Of a DNA stretch of 64,000 bases, positions 17,066-27,053 are shown in pieces. The translations under genes and the position numbers were made by a program. Under the pieces are notes generated by a model. That model made no database searches. It was not told the DNA's origin and saw nothing but the letters and a program-made list of their open reading frames with translations. Source of the stretch: Paraburkholderia dilworthii. Lineage in GTDB: Bacteria; Pseudomonadota; Gammaproteobacteria; Burkholderiales; Burkholderiaceae. The stretch is taken from the NCBI RefSeq assembly GCF_000472525.1, contig NZ_AWZT01000002.1, positions 251,626 to 315,625 on the forward strand. The letters are read 5' to 3'. How positions within the stretch are numbered: position 1 is the stretch's first letter; each line of letters starts with the position of its first letter.

Positions 17066-20000
17066 CTATTTCAATGGAGGTTTGGGTAAAGTAACCGGCG
17101 CAAGGACACCCTGCTCCAATAAGCTGGTGACGCTCTGAGGCAACTGGAACTGAATGCCCGTCGTGGAACCGAACCATGGCATCACATAACTCTGCTGAAC
17201 CGTGAGCGGAGACACCACCTGATAGGCATTATAAGGAGCCTCATAAGAGCCAACAGGCAATCCACGAGTATTGAACGGCGCGCCTGCGGGTGCGGCATAG
17301 GTGCCCATCGAATTACCAAATCGATCTATCAACGTCCCCGGTTGCAACGTAGTCGATTCCGCGACACCCCAGACCCCGCCGTTCGGCGGCCACTGTAACG
17401 TAGCAAGCGCAGTCGACCGGCTGGTTCCACCTGCGCTGGCTGAGGCACTCCCGGCAATCGCTTCAGCTTCCGCATCTGCCGCACCTTGGCCAACGCCCCT
17501 GGTCGCCAGCGCAGCAGTCAGGAATTCGGCGGCTGGTCCGACCTGATCGCCCGGTGAATACGGCAACTTCAACTTGCTTGCGGAGATATACCCCGGATCG
17601 CCCGGCGAAGCGAACGGCCCCCCGTTGGGGATATTCGCAACCATCTCGCCAACGCTAACCATCCCGTTCCAGACTCCCGACAACGAGTTACCGGCTGTCG
17701 CAAAGGCACTCTGCGCCGCACCGACAGCCGCCTGCATATGGAGGAGTGAAGCGAGGTCGTTGTTCAGTGCCTCGTTCCGCGCCCAGGTCGCGGCCGGCCC
17801 TACGTTCTGCCCGAGCGCTCCGGCCACACCGCCGCCTGCAAGCATGGCAATGGCCGCGATCGCCGCTGTCTGCCCTGCATCCGGTGCCGACGCACTCGGA
17901 TCGATACCGGCCAGCGCAAACGGCGTGACGACCGCACTCGTCGCCGCTCCCAATGCACCGCCTGCGCATCCATTACCTTCGGCGGCACTCGCCGCACAAC
18001 CGAGGATCGCATGCTCCGCCACGTTTTCAAGCGTCAGCGGATCGGTACTGCTACCGATAGCGTACGCCGCAGCCGCCGCGACATCGCTCACCGCGCTGTT
18101 GCGCAGATTCGTCAGGAAGCTGCCGCCACCAATCGCAGTCTGCACACCGGCCTGAATCGTCGCTTCGCCCGCAATCGCCGCGCCCTGCGCGAGCACCGTG
18201 CTCGCCGTCACCTGCCCGGCCTGCGGCACCAGTGCATTGCCGACACTCTGCACGCCCGCCAGCGACGCCAGACTGTTAGGCGACGCGGTCCACGTCCATC
18301 CTGGGGTGCCGCCGCTTACCGTGATTCCGTTCGTCAGCCCCGCGGTCACGAACGCTGTAGCGCCAGCTTCAAGCATCGAGTTGAGACTGAACGTGCCGTT
18401 TGCGGCCTGCCCCAGCGCGCTGCTCGTCATCCCCGCAATACCCGCGGACAACGCGATATTTGCCACCCCCGCCGGCACTGCGGCGGCCCCCGCCGTGGCC
18501 GCCGTACCGGCCGCAAGCGCGCTGCCTGCAGGGGCGCCCACCCCGATCACGGCCGACGCTGCCCCCGCCGTAATCACCGACGCGACCACCATCACCGCCA
18601 GCATCCCGATCGTCTGAAACATCCCCGCGCTATCCGCCAGCGACGTCACACTCGTATGCAGATCGTTCTGCACCGTCGACTGCGTAAAGCTGCTGCCCAA
18701 CTGCGTCTTCAGCGCCGCCAGTTGCTGCTGCGTCCCCGCCGTGTCAACCGTGCCATCCGTATTGAGCTTCTGCAGCGCGCCGCCGATCTGGTTTACCGCA
18801 TCGACATTCAACTGGTAATTTCCGGCCGACATGAACCCGCCCTGTTGCGCGACGGTGCCCGTAGTCGTAATCAACTCATAGAGATCGGGAATGTAGGTAC
18901 TCTGCGTCCCAATGTCCGTCGAACGCTGCTGGTTCGTCAACGAACCCGCGTTAACCGTCAACGTGTCCGTCGCCGTAATGGAGCCGGTATTCGTGATCGA
19001 ACCACCGTTCGACGCGGTGAGCGTGACGTTCTGCCCACTGATCGTGCCGTCGTGCAGAACTACGGCGTAGTTCTGCGGCAGATACACCTGCGGCATCAGC
19101 GCATCAACCGTCGGACAGGTCGCCGTCCCGGTTGCGGTACATCCCGGCTCAGGCACGGTCTCTTCGACATACCAGAGCATCGGCTTGTCGAGTGCGGCGA
19201 TCTGGTTCTGCGTCAGCGCCGTACCCAGCGCAATGTTGTTCGCCTCGGCGTACTGGATCGCGTTGCCGTACAGCGCTTTCTTCTCCTGATCCGTGATGGA
19301 CGACTGCCTGGTGTTGTCGTAAGACAGCCCGCTCACGAAGCTAGCCTGCCCCGTCTGTGTCAGCGCCGCCTGCTGTAGGAGTTGATCTTCAGTGAACGGA
19401 TCGTAGTAAAACTGCGTGGTGTTCGGCTGCAAGCTTGCGGGCAGGTTCGCCAGCAACTGGCTTGGCCCGATGTTGCCGATCACCAGCGAAGCCGGACTGT
19501 TGACCAGATAGCTGATGTTCGGAGCACCACTGGCTGCAGACTCCCCAGTCACGACCGAAACGCCCGGAGACGCTGGCACCGACGGAGAACTCGCGCTCAA
19601 GGTCGGCGTGGTGATCGTCCCTGCGGCATTACCTGGCGCGCTCACGCCTGCGGACGTACTTCCTGCCGTACTCAACGACCCGCTGGACACGGCTGCAATG
19701 CCGCCTGCAATGCCTGACGCCCCCGACAGACCTGCGCCGATGGCTACCATATTCGCGGCCTTATTCGCTGCATTTGACGCAACGACCGGCACACCTACCG
19801 GGCCCAACGGAATGACCTGATTCGAGCCCGTCGGTTGAGGCGTGTAGACAGCCGGCGATGTCAGCCCGTTGACGAGCGTCGCCCCCGTCAACGCAACCTG
19901 CTGCCCTAGGACGTTGCCCGAGTTCTGCAATTGACCGCCAGCGGTCACCGACAACGACGGGGCCTGTATCGTGCCTGACAGGCTTTTGTACGGCGTGGGG

Positions 20001-23000
20001 GGCTGAACGCTGTCGCTCGCGTGGTACGCACTGCCGAAAAGCGTCGAGCAGTTTGCTGCCGTTCCGCAGCCGAAGTTATCAGGCGGCTTCGACCCGCCGA
20101 TCACGCCACCGTAGAAGGCGTCATGCCAGTAAGCGTTCAGCGTCTGGTCTTGATTGGTCACCGTCGATGTCGCCGCAATCGACGCCTGCGCGCCCGCCGT
20201 GATCAGGCTACCCGTGTTGAACAACGTGCCCACGCTGAACGACAGGTTACGATTCGCCGTGATCGTCGATGCATCGCCTGATTGCTGGTCGGTGAAGGCG
20301 TCGCAGTAGTGCAGATTGGCGCCGCTGCAACCGGCCACGGCGGTCTTGCCGAAGTTCTGATAAATCTGCACGGGCGCGGCCAACGCATTGGTCAACGCAG
20401 CGGTATTAATCGCGATATCGCGGCCCGCCTGGATATTGCCCGATGTATTCGTCACGCTGGCCGACTGCGTGAGATTGGTCTGCGGGTTGGTCGGGTCGGT
20501 GTTGCTACGCGTGGTCCCCGAACCGCCGATCACGACGTCGCGGCCGGCAAGCAGATTGCCGTAGGTGTTGTTCACGGCCGGCGCCGCGATGATGAGGTCG
20601 CGCCCGGCGAACACCGTGCTGTTCGTCTGCGTGTAGCCGTAGCTTTGCGTGGTGGTCTGATCGCCGTAGACCAGCGTGGCGTCGTTGCCCGGCCCATAGG
20701 TCGCGTTGAAACTACCCGCAAGCGCCCAGAAGAATTGGGAGCTCGTCATCGCATCGGTGACATCCTGCCCCGGCCGCTGATAGTAGACGTCGTTGCCACT
20801 GGGTGACGAGATCACCGTTCCTATATAACCGCATTGCGCTACGGAGACGCCGGACGCACAACCCGTCTTCGACGTCACGGAGCCTGTGTAATAGCCCTGA
20901 TTCGTGAAGCCGCTCGCGGTAATGCGCAAGTCCTCGACCGCGTAGAGGCTGCCCGTGTTCGTCAACCCGCCGGCCGTACCGGTCAGCGCCAGATCGTTGC
21001 CTGCGACGATCTGACCGGCGTTCTGGTTCGTATAGACGGTAAGCGTCGAAGTTTGCGGAGCCGGCGGCGCGCTGCCCACGCCGATACTCGCTGAGTTCGG
21101 GTTATACGTGCCGGCAGCGGGATTGCCCTGATCGTCGATGGATTGCAGCATCGGGACCAAGGTCCCCGCCGTATACGCCGCACTGAGCTGTGCCAGAAAA
21201 CTGGAGAATGCGCCACTGTCGATGCTGTCGGTAATCGTACTCGTCACCGCATCGCCGCCGTTGTCGAGCGCCGCCACATTCAACGCGATGTTGTGCCCGG
21301 CCGAGATCGTGCTGCCGTGATTGTTCAACGTGCCGGTCGTGATCGACAGATCGTGTCCAGCTGCAATCACACCTGCCTGACCGGTAGGCTGTGTCGTCGT
21401 GATGGACTGCGTGACCGTGGGCAGCGCAATGCCGTTAAACGTACCACCGCTCAGATCGGCGGGCGCAACTTCCGTCGCCGAAGCCGGCTGGAAATCGCCG
21501 ATGCGCCCGGTGAGCGAACCCGAATAGGTATTGGTCGAACCGTCGATCTGGTTTGTCGTGGAACCAGAGAATGTCAGCGATCCGATCGCCGTCGATAGAA
21601 ACGCCGATCCCATGCCCGCCGCCGCAATCGTCGTACTCGACGTCGTGGTGGTCGTCGTGTTTGCGCCGGCCCGGCTGTTGTTCACATCGGCGGCCGTGAT
21701 CGTGATGTCGTTCTGCGCGGTGATCTTGCCGCCGATATTCGTCAGGTCGCCGGCCAGGTTCGCGTTCAGATTGCGCCCTGCCGCGGTCGTCGCGCCGCTG
21801 TTGTCGTAACTGCTGCCGTTCAGGTTGATGTCGCGCACCGCGCTGACCGTACCCTGATTGGTCGTCACGCCGGTGAGGTTGACGTCCTCGTTGGCGTGGA
21901 TCGTCCCGCCCGCCTGATTGACGATCGTGCCGGACAGGTTGACGTCATTGCCTGCGCTGATCGTGCCGCTATTGAGCAGCGTGCCGTTGGTCGACAGCGT
22001 GATGTCGCCGGCCTTGCTGATCGTGCCGCTGTTGCTGAAGCCCTGCGTCGCGTTGATAGCGACGCTGTTGCCCGGCATCGCCCACGTGCCCGCGTTGTTC
22101 AATTGCAGCGTATTAATCGTCAGCGTGTTGCCGAGATTGAGCATGCCGCTCAAAGCCGACGACGGATCGAACGCCTGGTTCGCGAGATTCAACGTCAGAT
22201 TGTTCTGCGCGAGAATCTGGCCGCCGGCGTTGTTGAACGTGCCGTTGCCGCCTGTCACCGTGACCGTCGCATCGCCGGGCACACCGGGATTCGCGGCGCT
22301 GGTGCTGCCTGCAAAAATCACCCCGTTGCTGTTGCCCGCCAGATTGCCGGTCGTGACATTCAGCGCATTGGTGCCGATAATCGCGCCGCCGTTGTTCGTG
22401 AGCACGCCATTCGCCGTAACAGCGGTCGTCAAGCCGGCAATCGATCCCTGGTTGTTCAGGTTCGTCGCATTGACGGTCGTCGTAGCAGTTGAGATAAGGC
22501 TTGCGTTCGTCGTATTCGTTACACTCGCGCCGGCCACCGTCAGTGCGCCGCCCGCCAGCACGCTACCCGTGTTCACGACCGCGTTCTGACCAGACAATGT
22601 AGCCGTGCCTTGCACGAGCGTCTGGGCGCCAGCCGTCGTCAACTGATTCGACGCGTTCGCGCTGAGATTCCCGCCAATCAGCGCGTTGCCCGTCGTCACG
22701 TTGACACCGGATAACGTAGCGTTTTTCACGACGTTCAGTTGCCCGGCGGACAGGTCGAGACCGTTCTGCGCGGTCGCCACGAGATTACCCGAAACGGTGG
22801 TCGTTCCGCCCGTGCCGATGCTTGCACCGGTCAGGGTCGCGTCGCCACCAACCTGCGTCGTGCCTGTCACCGCGAGATTGTGGGCCGCCGCTAATGTAGC
22901 GTCGCCCGCTGCGTTCAACCCACCCTGTGCGGCGAGATTGCCGCCTTGGGCCGTCAAAGCGGTCTTCCCGAGACTGGTCACACTCCCCGTCACAGTGAGG

Positions 23001-25579
23001 TTGCCCGTGGCCCGCGCATTGAGATCGCCACCACTGAGGACCGCGCCGTTGATCGCGGCGTCCCCTCCGTTAGCTTTGAGCGTGGCATTGCCTACTGCGG
23101 TCGCGGCACCCACCGTCAGACTGGTACCCGCAGTGGCACTCAGATTGCCGCCCGTTTGCAACGACCCGGACAGGTTGATCGCCTGCCCTGCACTCAAGGT
23201 TGCGTCCGACCCGAAGCCTGCCGTGCCGCCACCCGACAGATTGCGTCCCGCACTCAGATTTCCTGTGCCATTGCCGGTGATCGCGCCGGAGACGATTGCG
23301 TCCGTGGCGGCACTCACGATTGTGTTGCCACCGGTAGCGAGCGCGCCGTTGACGGTTACGGCACCGCTTGTTGCAATCAGCGTCGTATTGCCCACCACAC
23401 CCGCGCCGCCCACGGTCGCGTTATTGTCAGCCGTAACGGCGAAGTTGCCGCCAGCTTTTACAGCAGCGGCAAGATCAACGTTGCGCCCGGCCGTAACGAC
23501 CGCGTCCTGTCCAAAGGTCACCGCCCCGCTCGATGACACATCGCGACCACCGCTCAACTTGCCCGTCTTGTTACCCGTAATGCTGCCGGCAACGGCCACG
23601 TCTGTTGCAGCACTAACAGCAGCGTTCCCACCGCTCAGGATTGCGCCGTTGATCGTTGCGGCGCCACCGCTGGCTGCCAGGGTTGTGTCGCCTGCCGCGG
23701 CAGCGGAACCCACAGTCAAGCTGTTGCCAGCCATCACGTTCAAGGTTCCGCCTGCCGTCACGGCGCCAGGCAGATCGACGTTCCGGCCGGCGGTAAGCGT
23801 CGCGTTCTGGCCGAAGGTCACGGCGCCATTCGCGGTGAGATTGCCACCCGCGCCCAGCACGCCAGTGCCATTGCCTGCCAATGTGCCGGATATACCGAGA
23901 TCGGTACCCGCGTTCAGCGTCGCATTGCCGTTTGCCGCAACGTTGCCGCCCAGCGCCATCGTCTGGCCTGCAGCGGCGCTGAGATTTCCTCTCGTCTGCA
24001 CATCTCCTGCAGTCGTTACGTTGCCCGTTTGACCGACCACTGTGAGATCGCCCGACGACGACAGGCGACCATTAACCGTCGCGCTGCGTTGTGCGAGCAC
24101 CTGCACGGTGCTGCCGCCGGTGACCGCACCATTCACTGTTGCATCACGGGCCGCGTTCAGCGCGATCACGCCAGGCGCCGACACGGCACCGCCGATCGTC
24201 ATGTCACCGTTGCCGGTGCTGCCCGTTGTCGTCATCGACAGGTTATTGCCCGTCTGCACCGCGCCGACCGACATGTCGGCACCGGCCCGAAGATTGACGC
24301 TGCCGTTGGACTGCGCGGTGCCGACGTTCAGGCCGCCGCCCGCAGTCATATTCAGGTCCTGGACCGACTGCACGGAGGCCGTATTGGCTGCGACGTCGCC
24401 GTTCGCGGTGACCGTGTACTGATTCGCGAGATTGGTGCCGGACATGGACACTTTGCCCGCGCCTGTCAGACTCGCCGCCTGTTGCGCGTAAGTCGAGTTC
24501 ACCGCGATGTCGCCGTTTGACGTGACGGTCAGATTGCCTGCTGTCGCGGACAACGCTCCCTGCGTATTTACGCCCATGCCGGCTGCCGTCGAGACGATGT
24601 ATATCTGCCCGCTCGTCACCGATCCATACTGGTTCGCATCGATCGCGATCGCCTGGTTTCCGATCGCAGCCGCCGTGTTGGCTACTCCGTTCGATGCCGT
24701 GCCGTAGTTCGTCCCCGATGCGTCTGATGCCGTCGGGCTCACGAGCTGATTGCCCGTGACCAGATTGATTCGCTGGTTCGCCCGCAACGGTGCATTCAGA
24801 CTGATCGTCTGTGCGATCACATCGATATTGCCCACCGTGCCCTCGATCCCCGCGCCCGGTCCATTGACGCCAGCCGGCCCATTGATCGACACGTTGCCCG
24901 ACGTCACGTTGTAGGCCAGCGAGCCCGCATGCGCGAAGTCAGTCGATGTCCCGGCGACCGCGGTCACAAATTGCGGCGTGCCGGTGGTCAACACGAGGCC
25001 CGTCGCGTTGGTCAGTGACAGTCCGTTGACCGATAGCCCATTGGGATTGCTGATGATGATGGAAGCGGGACCGCCGAAGACCTCGAGCGGACCGACCAGC
25101 GTGGAAGCCGGTCCGGTTGCCGTCACCTGATTGACGATGACGCTCGCGGTACGGCCGGCCAGATTCGGGTTCGCCGCAAGCGTTCCGCCCAGCAATGGCG
25201 TCCCACCGGCGAGGCTGTTGTTCAGCACCAGTCCGTTGCCGTCGATATTGAACGACTGGTAGTTGTTGACGCTAATGCCGTTCGCGTTCGGCGCGGCGAT
25301 ATTGACCGCGGGTATGCCAGTGCTCGTCTGCGTGACGCTCGGCATGAAGGGAATGGGTGCGCGCGGATCGACGATCGGCGCGGCGTGCGCGACCTCGTCC
25401 AGCGTAAGCACGCCGGGCAACAGATAGGTCACGACCGCCATTACGCAGGCAGTCGCTTTCATCCATAGCGGGCGCTTGGGCTCCGCTGTGCCGCTTCCCG
25501 TCGCATCAAAAACCTTTGCCTGCTGCGCGGCCTCTTGTTGGGCGAGTCGCAGCATGCTCTCACGAGCACCCCGTAGCAT
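17066..25579 (-). CDS. cdiA: CdiA-like giant exoprotein with C-terminal TNT-type NADase toxin
   Basis: This 2,837-residue TpsA has an extended signal region (hydrophobic core about 42-60, cleavage after AHA near 66). A TPS domain follows, with SVIVNQVTA and IIISNPNGL (NPNGL at 178-182). Long beta-helix repeats include three 100-residue repeats, and a DUF637-like pretoxin region contains MLEAGATAFVTAGLTNG and NVAEHAILGCAASA. Residues about 2735-2837 match TNT/DUF4237: LIDRFGNSMGTY, GAPFNTRGLP, YNAYQVVSPL, PWFGSTTGIQFQ and LLEQGVL. TNT domains hydrolyse NAD+. The Imm63-like gene follows at once. The ATG at 25579 lacks a Shine-Dalgarno and follows a leader hairpin. Confidence 0.92.
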   Translation of the reverse strand: MLRGARESMLRLAQQEAAQQAKVFDATGSGTAEPKRPLWMKATACVMAVVTYLLPGVLTLDEVAHAAPIVDPRAPIPFMPSVTQTSTGIPAVNIAAPNANGISVNNYQSFNIDGNGLVLNNSLAGGTPLLGGTLAANPNLAGRTASVIVNQVTATGPASTLVGPLEVFGGPASIIISNPNGLSVNGLSLTNATGLVLTTGTPQFVTAVAGTSTDFAHAGSLAYNVTSGNVSINGPAGVNGPGAGIEGTVGNIDVIAQTISLNAPLRANQRINLVTGNQLVSPTASDASGTNYGTASNGVANTAAAIGNQAIAIDANQYGSVTSGQIYIVSTAAGMGVNTQGALSATAGNLTVTSNGDIAVNSTYAQQAASLTGAGKVSMSGTNLANQYTVTANGDVAANTASVQSVQDLNMTAGGGLNVGTAQSNGSVNLRAGADMSVGAVQTGNNLSMTTTGSTGNGDMTIGGAVSAPGVIALNAARDATVNGAVTGGSTVQVLAQRSATVNGRLSSSGDLTVVGQTGNVTTAGDVQTRGNLSAAAGQTMALGGNVAANGNATLNAGTDLGISGTLAGNGTGVLGAGGNLTANGAVTFGQNATLTAGRNVDLPGAVTAGGTLNVMAGNSLTVGSAAAAGDTTLAASGGAATINGAILSGGNAAVSAATDVAVAGSITGNKTGKLSGGRDVSSSGAVTFGQDAVVTAGRNVDLAAAVKAGGNFAVTADNNATVGGAGVVGNTTLIATSGAVTVNGALATGGNTIVSAATDAIVSGAITGNGTGNLSAGRNLSGGGTAGFGSDATLSAGQAINLSGSLQTGGNLSATAGTSLTVGAATAVGNATLKANGGDAAINGAVLSGGDLNARATGNLTVTGSVTSLGKTALTAQGGNLAAQGGLNAAGDATLAAAHNLAVTGTTQVGGDATLTGASIGTGGTTTVSGNLVATAQNGLDLSAGQLNVVKNATLSGVNVTTGNALIGGNLSANASNQLTTAGAQTLVQGTATLSGQNAVVNTGSVLAGGALTVAGASVTNTTNASLISTATTTVNATNLNNQGSIAGLTTAVTANGVLTNNGGAIIGTNALNVTTGNLAGNSNGVIFAGSTSAANPGVPGDATVTVTGGNGTFNNAGGQILAQNNLTLNLANQAFDPSSALSGMLNLGNTLTINTLQLNNAGTWAMPGNSVAINATQGFSNSGTISKAGDITLSTNGTLLNSGTISAGNDVNLSGTIVNQAGGTIHANEDVNLTGVTTNQGTVSAVRDINLNGSSYDNSGATTAAGRNLNANLAGDLTNIGGKITAQNDITITAADVNNSRAGANTTTTTTSSTTIAAAGMGSAFLSTAIGSLTFSGSTTNQIDGSTNTYSGSLTGRIGDFQPASATEVAPADLSGGTFNGIALPTVTQSITTTQPTGQAGVIAAGHDLSITTGTLNNHGSTISAGHNIALNVAALDNGGDAVTSTITDSIDSGAFSSFLAQLSAAYTAGTLVPMLQSIDDQGNPAAGTYNPNSASIGVGSAPPAPQTSTLTVYTNQNAGQIVAGNDLALTGTAGGLTNTGSLYAVEDLRITASGFTNQGYYTGSVTSKTGCASGVSVAQCGYIGTVISSPSGNDVYYQRPGQDVTDAMTSSQFFWALAGSFNATYGPGNDATLVYGDQTTTQSYGYTQTNSTVFAGRDLIIAAPAVNNTYGNLLAGRDVVIGGSGTTRSNTDPTNPQTNLTQSASVTNTSGNIQAGRDIAINTAALTNALAAPVQIYQNFGKTAVAGCSGANLHYCDAFTDQQSGDASTITANRNLSFSVGTLFNTGSLITAGAQASIAATSTVTNQDQTLNAYWHDAFYGGVIGGSKPPDNFGCGTAANCSTLFGSAYHASDSVQPPTPYKSLSGTIQAPSLSVTAGGQLQNSGNVLGQQVALTGATLVNGLTSPAVYTPQPTGSNQVIPLGPVGVPVVASNAANKAANMVAIGAGLSGASGIAGGIAAVSSGSLSTAGSTSAGVSAPGNAAGTITTPTLSASSPSVPASPGVSVVTGESAASGAPNISYLVNSPASLVIGNIGPSQLLANLPASLQPNTTQFYYDPFTEDQLLQQAALTQTGQASFVSGLSYDNTRQSSITDQEKKALYGNAIQYAEANNIALGTALTQNQIAALDKPMLWYVEETVPEPGCTATGTATCPTVDALMPQVYLPQNYAVVLHDGTISGQNVTLTASNGGSITNTGSITATDTLTVNAGSLTNQQRSTDIGTQSTYIPDLYELITTTGTVAQQGGFMSAGNYQLNVDAVNQIGGALQKLNTDGTVDTAGTQQQLAALKTQLGSSFTQSTVQNDLHTSVTSLADSAGMFQTIGMLAVMVVASVITAGAASAVIGVGAPAGSALAAGTAATAGAAAVPAGVANIALSAGIAGMTSSALGQAANGTFSLNSMLEAGATAFVTAGLTNGITVSGGTPGWTWTASPNSLASLAGVQSVGNALVPQAGQVTASTVLAQGAAIAGEATIQAGVQTAIGGGSFLTNLRNSAVSDVAAAAAYAIGSSTDPLTLENVAEHAILGCAASAAEGNGCAGGALGAATSAVVTPFALAGIDPSASAPDAGQTAAIAAIAMLAGGGVAGALGQNVGPAATWARNEALNNDLASLLHMQAAVGAAQSAFATAGNSLSGVWNGMVSVGEMVANIPNGGPFASPGDPGYISASKLKLPYSPGDQVGPAAEFLTAALATRGVGQGAADAEAEAIAGSASASAGGTSRSTALATLQWPPNGGVWGVAESTTLQPGTLIDRFGNSMGTYAAPAGAPFNTRGLPVGSYEAPYNAYQVVSPLTVQQSYVMPWFGSTTGIQFQLPQSVTSLLEQGVLAPVTLPKPPLK
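23030..23930 (-). repeat. Three 300-bp in-frame repeats inside the CdiA-like gene
   Basis: Related sequence recurs at a spacing of exactly 300 bp: CGCCGTTGA at 23044, 23344 and 23644. Each copy encodes about 100 residues of the type GTG-(L/S)-AGRN...GAVTFGQ(D/N)A...TAGRNVDL...GG(N/T). The copies have diverged in sequence but kept their length, as expected for recent segmental duplication of beta-helix turns. The unit is visible in the protein from the GNGTGVLGAG copy through the GNGTGNLSAG copy. Confidence 0.75.
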
Positions 25580-25586
25580 TATTTTT

Positions 25587-25608
25587 ATCCGAATTTATTT
25601 TTTCGGAT
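25587..25608 (-). other. Leader hairpin just before the cdiA-like start codon
   Basis: ATCCGAA (25587-25593) and TTCGGAT (25602-25608) are perfect 7-bp arms around an 8-base A/T loop. In the transcript the hairpin ends 7 bases before the ATG, occupying the normal Shine-Dalgarno position. It may be an operator at the DNA level or a translational control element. Confidence 0.5.
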
Positions 25609-25941
25609 TGGATATTACCGAATCTTCCGGCAAGTGAATGTCACAAATTTTGTGCCTGTCTTTTCCAGGACACAGATTTAAGGTGCATTAATTCCAGACG
25701 CATAACCTTACATTCATATTTCGAAACCGGATTCGAAATTCGAGGCTCACATACTGGCGGAGTTCGTATGTGGGCAAAACCATCGCGTTGCAAACACCGG
25801 TTTGCAACCGACTGCGCGATATCCGGCTTCGAGCGACACCGCGCTACGGCATTCTCCCCGAGCCAGTCTCCGCACGAAGACGCTTACTCCCGCTGGCTCT
25901 TTTGGGTACACCGTAACGGCCCACGCGCCGGATCGTTGGGC

Positions 25942-25978
25942 CATGGATCAACAGGATCAACCGGGTATTTGATCCATG
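25942..25978. repeat. Perfect 10-bp inverted repeat upstream of the serine recombinase
   Basis: CATGGATCAA (25942-25951) and TTGATCCATG (25969-25978) are exact inverted arms separated by 17 bp. Further GATC-containing half-sites (GGATCAAC, GATCCACC) lie within and downstream. The element is 40 bp before the recombinase start. It could be the recombinase's own crossover/binding site or its operator. Confidence 0.6.
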
Positions 25979-26018
25979 ATAAAATCGATCCACCAATTCA
26001 AATGATCCAGCACAAACC

Positions 26019-26615
26019 ATGCGCAGAGTTTATTACGGGCGGATTTCCACCACGGACGGCCAGTCTTCCGCGAGCCAGTACGAGGACGCTAGAGCCCACG
26101 GCGTGCACGACAAGGACGTTTTCATTGACGAGGGCGTGAGCGGCTATCACGTGGCTCCAGACGCACGGGAACAGTGGCGCAAAGCTGAGCACGACTTGCG
26201 GCACGGCGGCATTCTCATTGTGCGCTGGCTGGACCGCATCAGCCGCCGCTACGACGAGCTACATGCGACCATGCGCCGATTGATGGCGCTGGAAGTACGC
26301 GTCGAATGCACGCTGAACGGCATGACCTTCGACGGCAAGGCCAAAGACCCCATCGAGAAAGCAACGCGCGACGCAATTCTAGCGTTCATGGCCGCGCAGG
26401 GAGAAGCAGACTATCTGAACCGCGCGGAGATGCAGCGTCGGGGAGTTGCCATCGCGAAGGTCAAAGGCAAATACAAGGGACGCGCACGCTCACACGACTA
26501 CGACGCGATTAAGGCATGGCGGGTGGAACACGGCGCGAGCATCCGGGAAACCGCCGACAAGTTCGGTGTTGGCACGGCAACAGTCAAAAGGGCGTGTGCT
26601 GAGCTTAAGAGTTAA
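26019..26615 (+). CDS. Small serine recombinase (resolvase/invertase family)
   Basis: This 198-residue protein has an N-terminal catalytic domain with YYGRISTTDGQ carrying the candidate nucleophile Ser, then VFIDEGVSGYHVAPDAREQW, and LIVRWLDRISRRYDEL with the conserved Arg cluster. The C-terminal HTH is ASIRETADKFGVGTATVKRA. Length and order match the Tn3 resolvase/DNA invertase group. A perfect inverted repeat sits just upstream. It may invert or resolve a segment of the island, or be a transposon remnant. No matching transposase was found nearby. Confidence 0.9.
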   Translation: MRRVYYGRISTTDGQSSASQYEDARAHGVHDKDVFIDEGVSGYHVAPDAREQWRKAEHDLRHGGILIVRWLDRISRRYDELHATMRRLMALEVRVECTLNGMTFDGKAKDPIEKATRDAILAFMAAQGEADYLNRAEMQRRGVAIAKVKGKYKGRARSHDYDAIKAWRVEHGASIRETADKFGVGTATVKRACAELKS

Positions 26616-27053
26616 CAGCGGGATGCATTCCTTTTTGGCTGCAATCTCGTCAATTGGTTAGATTACCGGGAACGCTAAGCCGACCAAGCATCCGAACCGC
26701 TCAAAACTTGATCTCCAAATGCTGTTTTGATGGAGGCCGCGGACGGCGCCTCGGCGCAACAGGGGCGGTGCAACGAGCGAGGGCCTTTGCAGCGCTGACA
26801 CCGGTCAATCAATTGGTTTAGAGGACCTTTTTACCACCGCTCTGCCACTTCGGGGACGGTAGAAAAACGCACGTATGTTGACCGTGCCGTCCAGCGCTAC
26901 CGGCGAGCTGATAAGCGACAGCGGTAATCTTGGCGCGTCGATGGACCACGCTACGTAAATATGTACAATCTGCCTTAGTCTGATATCTAAGCATTGGGAC
27001 CGTGTACGGATTGCCCTGTCGTTCGGGGCCGAGCTCTTTATTTGGGAACACAA
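26616..27053. other. No gene seen
   Basis: Short minus-strand frames at 26805-27078 overlap the next gene's start and lack recognisable character. No terminator or repeat was identified. Confidence 0.4.

Noticed and set aside
22686..24032. 448-codon Pro/Ala/Val-rich frame antisense to the exoprotein
   Set aside because: The composition comes from the reverse of the Gly/Asn/Ala/Thr repeats; not a real proline-rich protein.
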